A stretch of DNA of 60,568 bases from Phaeoceros laevis (lineage: Eukaryota; Anthocerotophyta; Anthocerotopsida; Notothyladales), in assembly GCA_049999765.1 (NCBI GenBank), contig JBNGIQ010004244.1:1-60568 (forward strand). The letters run 5' to 3'. The position numbers and the translations under genes are program-made. The first letter of the stretch is position 1. Every line of letters begins with the position of its first letter. This document shows, piece after piece, positions 52,414 to 60,568 of this stretch. The notes beneath the pieces are model-generated. The model was not told the DNA's origin, ran no database searches, and saw only the letters and a list, made by a program, of their open reading frames with translations.

Positions 52414-53105
52414 GAATTTGACCGGTTTGTCAAAACGGTTCAGCCCTTAAGAGCCCGGGGTTTCGAATTTGACCGGTTTGTCAAAACGGTTCAGCCCTTA
52501 AGAGCCCGGGGTTTCGAAATCTATGAAACTTCTGTTAGAAAGGCGCTTCATGCCCGGCTCGAAAGTCGGCCATCAAACACACTTTTCACGGAAAACGGGC
52601 CCGTCGGAGGAATCTTGCTTGTTCGCCGCCAACCGAGGCCTCGAATAAAGAATCTGATAGGCTAATCCGGCATGAGCACGACATCACCTTTCTAACAATA
52701 CCATATGAGGCAATAAAATAATTTTAATATTTTTTTCTCATATGAGGTAGTAAAAAGCATCGTTAAAGTGGATCGAACAGACATTTTTGTCTCGTGGACC
52801 TCTTAACCCTTAAGAGCTTGGGCACCGAAACGCGCGTTACTCACGCGGCTAGGCTTTCTCATGGGCGTCGACCCCATAACGGGGCCGTCAGCACCCGTTG
52901 GAGGAATCTTGCTTGTTGGACGCCAGCCAAGGCCTGAAATAAAGAAGCTGATACGAAGATCCGGCATCAACACGACATCACCTTTCTAACAATACCATAT
53001 AAGGCAATAAAATATTTTTTCTCATAGGAGATAGTAGAAAGCATCATGAAAGTGGACCGAACAGACATGTTTGTCCTGTGGGCCTCGTAAGGGTTAAGGG
53101 TTAAC
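52414..53105. repeat. Perfect 51-bp tandem duplication and a 294-bp spaced direct repeat
   Basis: Positions 52414-52464 and 52465-52515 are identical 51-bp units (starting gaatttgaccggtttgtcaa), so this duplication is very recent. Further on, 52606-52815 and 52900-53095 are diverged direct copies 294 bp apart, sharing ggaggaatcttgcttgtt, acgacatcacctttctaaca and gaacagaca. ORFs crossing the repeats are by-products of unit lengths divisible by three. Confidence 0.85.
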
Positions 53106-53216
53106 AGGCTACGTTACGGGTTTTTTTTACTAATCACAAAAAAAGTTAGAGGCAGATTCAGATGCTTTTTTCATAGGGTATGCAGGGATGTAATTTTTTT
53201 CCAAAATAACACGTGT

Positions 53217-53475
53217 TGACCTGATTACCTCCCCGGGGAAAAGGGTCATGAACGGTTTTGACTAGTTTACCGTGATCGGATTACTTCCGGGGAAAAAGGT
53301 TATAAACGGTTTTAACCGGTTTACCGTGATTGGATTACTTCCGGGGAAAAGGGTCAAAATTGGTTTTGACTGGTTTACCGTGATTGGATTACTTCCGGGG
53401 AAAAAGGTCATAAACGGTTTTCAGCGGTTTATCGTGACCAGATTACTTACAGGGAAAAGGGTCACAACCCCAAAC
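53217..53475 (+). repeat. 54-bp minisatellite, about 4.8 units
   Basis: Units start at 53217 (diverged), 53271, 53325, 53379 and 53433 (partial); the consensus begins cgtgatyggattacttccgg and ends aaccggtttac. 54 is a multiple of three, and the plus strand stays open across the array, giving an 18-residue periodic peptide (VIGLLPGKKVINGFNRFT). There is no signal that it is translated. Confidence 0.9.
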
Positions 53476-55540
53476 AGTTTGACGGATTTGACTGGGTTGG
53501 GCAGGTTATAAACGGGTCAAATGGTTAAAAAGTTTTAAAACCTTCAATCACTTCAATAAAGTCAATCTTAATGCCTACTTCCTCATGCATATTCTATTTC
53601 CTATCTTTGAAATCCTTCTAAAGTTAATAAGCAGCATCACAATCAACCTCACCCATGGATGGTCCATTAATGGATACTTGAAGTAAGTTAGATCCAAGGT
53701 GGCACTACTCATCTTCGTCTTGTCAAAGCTCATAATCAGATTCTGCTTGGAAAATCCTCTCTCAAGATGCGCCGGGATTCTCTAAAAAAAAAAAAATCCC
53801 CTCGCAACATGCTGTATTCACGGGAACACACATCAGCAACTGTCAAACTTCCACATCTCGGAGCATTGCTACCTAGAGTAACCAAAGCACGAAGCATGCA
53901 ACCTTCTCCCTTGCAGCTTGATGCAAGCAAAGGTCTACACAAACTTGGAGAATTCCACAAGACAGAGTTATTTATTAATTAGTGGAGGAAATTCCTCACC
54001 AGAAACTGTCATACTCGCGTGGATGGAACAATCCATCCACAGCCACCCCCTAAAGATAGGATAAGTCGTAGCTCAGATCTATACATTTTATTCATTCATA
54101 CATTTCATACATTCTATTGTTGTACATGTGGTGTGTGTATGTTTATTACATCTGGGCGAAACCTTTCGGCCCGTTTCAACATTTTCGCTGTGTGTGTGTG
54201 TTTATTGCTTAACATCCGGGTGAAGCCTTTCGGCCCCTTCCGGGATGGCTATAATTATAATAAGTCTAGCTTTAAAGTGGGGGTATTCGTGTCAAGTAAC
54301 GTCTTAGGTAAACCCCGAGAGGAGGGGGGTTACTGGCGACTAATCCCCCGAGCACCGGGAGGCGTGACGAGGATTACGAGCCGGTCACCCTCCTCCTCGA
54401 GCGGCATTACGGGACGTTATCCGTCGCCGAGTTACAGCCGCACGCACGAGCGGTGACTTTTAATTCACTTTCTACCCTATGAAGCCGAAAAATATATTTT
54501 ACAATTTATTTTTCCCAGCGCGAGACAGTTGGGCCGAGCGCCAAGTATGCTCTGCCACAAAATTGCACTGTATGGCATTTCGCGCTCCAGGCGTGTCACA
54601 GTTAATGATAGTAATTAATATAAATAGATAATTATGATAGTAGTTAGTAGTAATAGGATCTTAGTTGCAGGAGTCGACGATTCATTGAAATGAATCGACG
54701 ATTCATATGTAAGTTATCGCGACGGAAGTAGGAATCGTAAAGTCACTTTCATTCTATATGGTGAGAAAAAAAATCAAAATATCGTATTTATACGGTATGA
54801 TTTCGAAGTTAGCACATGGTAGTTACAATATCGCCATTGTTGCGCGCGTCGTTACGCTCGTCCGTGCCCGCCATCGCTCCGCCCTCCATCGCGCGCGATG
54901 CCAAACTCAAGATACACGCCCGCCATCGCTTTGCTCTGCCTGCTTGCCATCGCGCCACCCGCCATCGCTCCGCCCGCCATCACCTATTCATGTGCGATGC
55001 TCAAACCCTAAGTGATGTAGTTAAGTAGGGTAACTAAGTATATATAGACAAGATTGTATATACAATGATATAAATACTTGCAAATACACCGTATATACGA
55101 CGATTTGGAATCGCCATTTTTCAATGAAGCGTCAATTTGACGTCACGTACGTCACTTTCCCGCTTCGGTATTTTATGCTTCGGCAACTATGAATAGGATA
55201 CTAGAAAGTCATGAAAGAAACTAGAATAGTCTAAACATGCAAATGTGTCCCTAAATTATAGAGCCGACAAAACTTGAACCTGACACATGTACACTACGCC
55301 CAAGTATAAAAGGGCAAAACCTAATCCTAAAGGGGCTTTTGGCTGGTACTCAGCGCAACTCAACTGTGAGTTGTGACACGGCGATGGCGAGCTGTTGTAG
55401 CCATCGGCAGTAGCAGAGCAGATCTACTCGGCTACAGATACCTCCCACGGGCTTCTCCCACATTACATGCGCGGAGCTGCTGCGTCAGGAGTGGCGGATA
55501 TACCCGCTGTGCGGGAGCAAGCAGTCAGCTTCTTTGTTTG
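53476..55540. other. Gene-free, repeat-rich spacer
   Basis: No gene is supported. Positions 54150-54175 and 54211-54235 share catcygggygaarcctttcg. Positions 54850-54990 are rich in the word cccgccatcgct. The remainder is AT-rich with short chance ORFs. Confidence 0.4.
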
Positions 55541-55720
55541 TCACGGATCTACAAGGAGCGGGCACGTAGGCATGTAGAAGGCTTTTTTTCGTTCTTTCAC
55601 GGATCTACCCGGCTGTGCGGGGCAAGCGGCCAGCTCCTTTTTTAATCACGGATCTACCCGGAAGCAGGCAGAAGGCAAGTAATTCTCCGTTTTTTCACGG
55701 ATCTACCCGGCTATGCGGGA
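55541..55720 (+). repeat. Interspersed tcacggatctac repeats, four copies
   Basis: The word tcacggatctac occurs at 55541, 55597, 55646 and 55694. The last three are followed by ccgg and the second and fourth by ccggctrtgcggg, with T-rich tracts before each copy. It is an irregular minisatellite with ~50-bp spacing. Confidence 0.65.
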
Positions 55721-56899
55721 GCGAGCGGGCGAGCAGGCCGACTGGTTATTCATTCAGGCTGTTTAAAGCGCATTCGAGGAGTAAAATGTAAAGCTCAAGG
55801 ATAGTCCCAACAATGACTGTGTCTAAGGTATTTCGGAGTCTGCTGGTTAGGGCAATGAGCTGACTAGACGTTGGAGTGCAGATAGCTCACCATGTTGTTC
55901 CTTAGGAAAGTTCTTCCGTGCTTCTGTATTATTGTGATCATGATGGAGCCTAGGGACAATGTAGGGGAGTAGCACGATTGAATGTATTGATAATTGGCAT
56001 AAGCTAGTAAGCTCACCGGTCCGTGAGACAAATCTTAATTTAGTCTTTACTTCCATTCTTATTTATTTTACTACTAATTGACTTTAATCAAGAAATCATT
56101 ATCATTAGCAAGCATTGTTGTTGTTAGACGATTCCGATGACAACCTGATGAAAAGGAACGCGTCGAAAATCCACTGGCACTGGAGGGCAGTCCCAGTGGT
56201 ATTTGCAGAATATGAGTATACCCAATCGTGCTACTGCCTTGTAGTTGGATGTGTGTATTGATCTAATCTCTGTCCTTTGCTACTGGCGGCAGGTGTGCGA
56301 TGACTATTGTGAGAGATATACTTCACCTGTATAGTGCATGTCTTTTCGTTTATTATAGATTTAGAAGCTGTAAGGTCCTGAAGAGTTTGAGAAACATATA
56401 TCGGGCCTCCAGGTGCAAGTCAGTATATGACGGACTGGTGGATAGTTTTGAAATTGTGTCACCATTATCAATTGGTGCCTATCTTGGCGCTGCAATTTAG
56501 TGTTGTTTTGAGTTGAAGTGAAAGGTGTCTTTTGACCCCACTTACAAGCATGGGTTTGACATTTAGCCTTGCTAGTCTAAGGATAAGTTGGTCTCTTAAA
56601 TTCTTTATCTTCGTACTTTGTGTGTTATAGATGCGGTCAAATCTGGTGTTGGGTTTATTTGTGCAGAAACATTGGAGATGTGGAATTATTTGAAGGATTA
56701 AGATCCATTGTGATGGTGATTATTTTTATCTTGGTCCCATTTCCGCAAGACTTGAAACTGTCCTAGATTTTTTTGTCTCTGTATTGGTTCTTTTTGTGAA
56801 GGAGCCATGTACACTAACTATGATTTATACGGCAGCCGTACCAAACGAATATGATAGCATATGACTATACTGGACCTGATTAATTGGTAAGTGTATTTT

Positions 56900-59081
56900 T
56901 GTTTATCTGATAATTATGTTTGCTTGGTAGTAGTAGCTAGCTTATTTTTAAATAGTTTTACTTGCACGGATCATAGCGTCCAAACCCAGACAAAAGAAAA
57001 GAAATGTCTTCAACAGCAGATCTAAATCATTCCCTTTTCCTCATCGAGTGCAGCATGATCACTCATTGCCTAAATTAAATAAGGTAGTTACTAATGTCGT
57101 TACTAATTCAGAGGTAGATAATGCTACTACAGATGGGCTACTTGTGTATTCATCTGTTGACACTTTTGTTATTAAACCTCTTGCTCTGAAACAAGTGCAG
57201 ATTCAAATTTAATTATGATCTTATCAGACAAGAAAGTTTGTCATGGAAAGATTTTGTAGAGGCAACCATCTCCTTGGTTCGAACTTACCTTTTCAGTATG
57301 TAAAAGCAACACGTAAGTTCAAAAATCTTGTTGTTGTTTCTGAAACAGGTAATCAAATACTGCTGGAAGATTATTTTTTAGCAAAAAACAGATCCTGTTA
57401 TTTTAAGAAGTGTTGAGAATTACTTGTATGTTGAACATGGGCTTGTGAGCGAAGATGAATGTCCTCAGGTCTTGGACTCTGAAGTAGCTGAAACTGAGCT
57501 CACCTTGAATGATGAGGAAGAGGACGAGCAAAGGCTTAGAGTTCAGTCTTTGATCTTGGTAACTTCGATGGTGTCCTAGAGTATGATAGAGAGCTTGCTA
57601 AGAGAGGGGCTGACCTACCCTCAGCAAAGGTTTTATAAGTATGAGGAAGGGACTTTAGCTGCTGTACACGTATTCTGGTGGGAGGAATAAATTAGGGAAG
57701 GTTCGCGAATGACTTTATGAGTCTCTACGCGAACTTAGCAGAATTAAGTATGGTAGATTAAAAAAACTAACTTACAGGAGTTGAAATAACTCTTTTTTTG
57801 TACCTTTTTTGTTAATGCTATAAAGTGCCTAAAGTCGCTAAAAAAAAATAGCGAAAGTTGATCAATGGGCAAGAAACATGTTTGATGAGTTTCGAGTATT
57901 TGAAGGCATTTCAAAGGATAGGAAGAATAAGGAGCACTCTTATGTGGAGTTGAACCTGTTTTTTTACCCGATTTTTCACTGCAGTGGGGAACTCTCAAGC
58001 ATGGCAGAGGTTTCGGACAGAAAAATGCACACTCATCTTGCTCTTTTTTTTTTGCTGTTTGAGTTGTGTTTGCCTACTTTTCTGCATTCTTTGAACTAAA
58101 ACTGACATTTTATAGTTGTACAGGCTCTCAGCTCTTAGCAAAGCATTCTCACGCATTTTGGTAAGAGACTAATATATAGTTGTCTGTGGTTCAGGTATTA
58201 TAAGACACTGCCTATTCAGCGAAACATGGCAATGAAGACGATCAGTCTCAACAGTGAAGATAATTGGCAATCTTTGCTTGATAACAGTCTAAAACAACAT
58301 GCATGTATATTTTTGTATTGTCATATATGTTAATTGCTTAAGTGACATAGTTTGACCACGCTATGTTTTTCCAGCAATTGTGAACGGAGTTACTGTTGCA
58401 TTTTTGGAAGTTGATCGAGTAAGTATTGCAGCTATTTTTAGCCCTGCAGCTCTCTCTAGCTCTGCAGCTATCTCTTACCCTACAAATAAAGTACCTCGCC
58501 CAATACTCGGATCGTCATGCCTGTATTTTTCGAATGACTTGCTTTTTGGATGGCGGATCGGTTGGTATTGATGGATAATTGTTGAAAATCCTCGGATTTC
58601 CGCTAAAAACGGGTTCAACTCCCGCCAAACTCATGTAAAAGTGAGTTTGCGAAAGTGAGTTTAGCGGGATACTCTCGACACTATCAAACTTCAAAACCAC
58701 TCTTGAGTACGCTGAGTGTTTGCTCGCGCTATTGAACTTTCGCGATTGAAATTCGTGTCTGATTAGCGGTGATACCTTCATGGTCTCATTGCAACAACTT
58801 CATCATTGACCTGTGGATCATTTATGGGGGATGGATCATATGTCCTTGTGAGAGATGTCATAGAAGTTAGAGATTTTCATTGCACTTGCAAATTGATTAG
58901 GCGTAGAGGAGAAGACTTAGTGGTATCGATTCGTGAAAAGTGGTAAAGATGCAAGTACGTATACCCACTGATTAGGAATGCCCACTTGATTATTCCTAGC
59001 TCACAATGTCCTTGGTTAGGTGACGTGAGTGATAATGATTCTGATTGGAAGTATCAAGATAGTGAGACCGATCCAGACTAG
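56900..59081 (+). pseudogene. Decayed coding region, unidentified
   Basis: Several plus-strand stretches keep coding-like composition but are broken. Around 57470-57560 there is an acidic run (TLNDEEEDEQRL). At 58840-59081 a frame reads VRDVIEVRDFHCTC, has an in-frame TAA near 58945, then continues KYVYPLIRNAHLIIPSSQ, LGDVSDNDSDWKYQDSETD and a terminal TAG. The C-terminal acidic DSD/ETD end is typical of intact protein ends, which suggests a real former gene. The family is not recognised; a transposon-encoded protein is one possibility. Confidence 0.35.
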
Positions 59082-59319
59082 GGGCGATCAGGCTCTGATG
59101 GTGAGCTAGAAGTCAACAGCTCATCAAGCTCTTCCTGATCACCTACTCGAGCATAACATCTAGCTGCTGCCCACGCAAGTACTCCACAACCACCTAAGTG
59201 TCACACAACATGCATGATTGTAGATATACTTATTTTTAACTTGTCCATCCTATTGTAGACAATGGCTGGCCCCTTGAAGCCAAGCAGGCATGCTCCATAT
59301 CCTGCTCACATTACATAAG

Positions 59320-59470
59320 GGAATTGTCATGTGAGGAGTACATACGGGAATTGTCACCTCATCAAGCTCTTTTGAACCCATCACTCAAAGTACATACGAG
59401 AATTGTCAGCATTCATAGTACATACGAGAATTGTCGGCTCATCAAGTTCTTTTGAAGCCACCAGCACATC
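59320..59470 (+). repeat. Short direct repeats with agtacatacgagaattgtc
   Basis: The motif agtacatacg(g/a)gaattgtc occurs three times (starting near 59337, 59389 and 59419). The companion word ctcatcaag(c/t)tcttttgaa occurs near 59359 and 59441. They form a nested imperfect duplication of about 80 bp. Confidence 0.6.
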
Positions 59471-59832
59471 GTGTTCTTTTTTTATAGCGATGCTGACACT
59501 TTATAAAAGAAGAACACAATACAATAAAGGGGTTTTGGAACCCCTTCGGATTTTCTATTCTACCGTGCTAAGGATACTTAACATAGTAGCTATCTGCTTT
59601 GGATCCTCGTCAACTCGCAGATCATCACCAAATCCAGGGAAACCTACTTTACGATCAATATTGATATGCAGGCTTGCACCTAAGTTGGACCTCACTACAC
59701 AGCGAGAGTTGGTTCGTGCACCGACCTTTCAGGCCAAACTCGACGCATTACGCTCCCTGACCCACCACGCCCAGCTGCTGTGCCTGCAGGAAGGCGGTCA
59801 GATCATGGATCATTAATGCATGCCTCACCAAC

Positions 59833-59974
59833 CTACGGCGGACTTGGTCCATTCCAAGGCAGCTGCAAAGTTACCAACTCCCACATAACCACACATAACC
59901 ACCCCAAAGCTGTACACATCACACTTCTGAGTCGCCTGTTCATCTCGAAGTACTTCAGGAGCCATCCACTCCGG
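59833..59974 (-). pseudogene. Raf-like (CTR1/EDR1-type) kinase exon, broken by a 10-bp duplication
   Basis: The minus strand after an AG at 59975-59976 reads [20 protein letters not shown], then YSFGVVM, which covers the activation-loop end (APE) and subdomain IX of a protein kinase. [10 protein letters not shown]...KCDVYSFGV is characteristic of plant Raf-like MAPKKKs (CTR1/EDR1 group). The plus strand then has cacataacca twice in tandem (59883-59892, 59893-59902). This +10 insertion shifts the frame, and the expected continuation [13 protein letters not shown] is found in the next frame, followed by a stop at 59833. Downstream similarity fades (MIHDLTAFLQ). Only this exon is present in the window, so it is a pseudogene fragment. 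Confidence 0.75.
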
Positions 59975-60188
59975 CTGTGATGAATGAACAAACAGATTCT
60001 TTCAGATCCTCCTTTCACCCTAACAGGCCCCTGCCCTCATTCAATATGTTCTTCAAATATCCCCCGGTATCCACTGGAAAATACCAATGTTCTCACTTTC
60101 AATCAGCTCCCTTTCTGTTCAGTTGAGGAGATCCATCATTCTGTGTTCTGATACGTGGTGGATCAGTGTCCGCGATCCCTGTCCACGT

Positions 60189-60306
60189 CTCAGTTTGACA
60201 GGGATAGGGTTAAGCACGCACATTCACCCCAAGAGAAAGACAACAATCTCAGTTTGACGGGGATAGAGTTAAAAGCACATTCGCACCTAAGAGAAAGACA
60301 ACAATC
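60189..60306 (+). repeat. 59-bp tandem duplication
   Basis: Two copies starting ctcagtttgac.gggatag (60189 and 60248) and ending gagaaagacaacaat, with about 8 differences. It lies just downstream (3') of the DYW gene. Confidence 0.8.
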
Positions 60307-60348
60307 TCTTGCATACACGCCTGAGCACTGGCTAGATCTTCAGTATTC

Positions 60349-60568
60349 TCACGATCGACCCTTACAACTGCAACGCCCGTTTGTGAATCGATGCACACGG
60401 TACCCATCCCTTACCATAATGTCTCTCTGTTCAAGCCTTGACATGATTTCCGTGGAGCTGTGGCAGTCGCTGCACATGCGTAGATTCTTCGTGACCACCA
60501 GAGGTGTCCCACTCGGAGTGTTCAACAGACCAAACGCCAGAGCTAGCTTCTCAGCATGCCCACAAAGC
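60349..60568 (-). CDS. DYW-class PPR protein, C-terminal DYW deaminase domain (partial)
   Basis: The last 72 codons of a minus-strand gene that runs off the right edge (first full codon at 60567). The frame reads GHAEKLALAFGLLNTPSGTP, LVVTKNLRMCSDCHSSTEIM, then MVRDGYRVHRFTNGRCSCKG-RS and a stop. The deaminase zinc and active-site elements are present: HAE (usually HSE) and CSDCH (CxDCH). The RFHHF-like RVHRF and CSC follow, but the protein ends KGRS instead of the usual GDYW. DYW proteins carry out C-to-U editing of organellar transcripts. The PPR array itself lies outside the window. Confidence 0.85.
   Translation of the reverse strand, partial: LCGHAEKLALAFGLLNTPSGTPLVVTKNLRMCSDCHSSTEIMSRLEQRDIMVRDGYRVHRFTNGRCSCKGRS

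Noticed and set aside
58590-58630. Possible tRNA T-arm (acgggttcaactcccgcc)
   Set aside because: No acceptor stem, D arm or A box can be paired around it; probably chance.

Overview
This is nuclear DNA of a land plant. The window carries plastid-targeted CRM, DUF1517 and heme-oxygenase-like proteins, a PPR protein of the E+ class and a separate DYW domain, a G-type lectin receptor kinase, single-domain DUF26/Gnk2 secreted proteins, plant BRCA1, an HMGB7-like HMG-box protein and two tRNA-Pro genes. Introns are short (the 13 introns of the BRCA1 gene are 72-119 nt). PPR genes, repeat-rich spacers and several intronless genes fit a non-seed plant (bryophyte or lycophyte), but this is inference and I cannot name the species.

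Layout. 1-1165: 5' part of a coiled-coil gene (minus), running off the left edge. 1.2-9.1 kb: gene-poor and repeat-rich, with two copies of a dispersed repeat, several minisatellites, a tRNA-derived SINE inserted in a tandem repeat with intact target-site duplications, a stray terminal exon of a TH2-like HAD phosphatase, a degraded LRR-type gene and a divergent DUF26-like secreted protein. 9.1-15.6 kb: three intact genes (PPR, CRM/LOH1-like, O-fucosyltransferase). 15.6-19.1 kb: repeats including a second SINE-like element. 19.2-22.4 kb: DUF1517 plastid protein, DUF26 protein, tRNA-Pro(AGG). 23-37.5 kb: the gene-dense core, with two PIF1-type helicases head to head (the second damaged), BRCA1, a soluble epoxide hydrolase, tRNA-Pro(CGG) and HMGB. 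38.9-51.3 kb: lectin receptor kinase, LysM protein, heme-oxygenase-like protein, a TolB/DPP6-like beta-propeller protein, a TIR transposon and a DUF218 protein. 51.8-60.6 kb: mostly repeats and decayed coding sequence (kinase fragment, ghost ORFs), ending in the C-terminus of a DYW-type PPR on the minus strand.

Most multi-exon models were built by joining reading frames across GT-AG (once GC-AG) sites. In each accepted model the phases match and the summed coding length is a multiple of three (BRCA1 14 exons, 4053 nt; HMGB 9 exons, 702 nt; heme-oxygenase-like 10 exons, 1293 nt; epoxide hydrolase 5 exons, 963 nt).

Functionally, the 23-37.5 kb block groups chromatin and genome-maintenance proteins (PIF1 helicases, BRCA1, HMGB); whether this is more than coincidence is unknown. 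I found no clearly new multi-gene system. The most interesting items are the damaged head-to-head PIF1 pair, the GC-AG intron inside the BRCA1 RING, the DYW domain without its DYW terminus, the precisely dated SINE and TIR insertions, and two convergent genes with only 20 bp between their stop codons.
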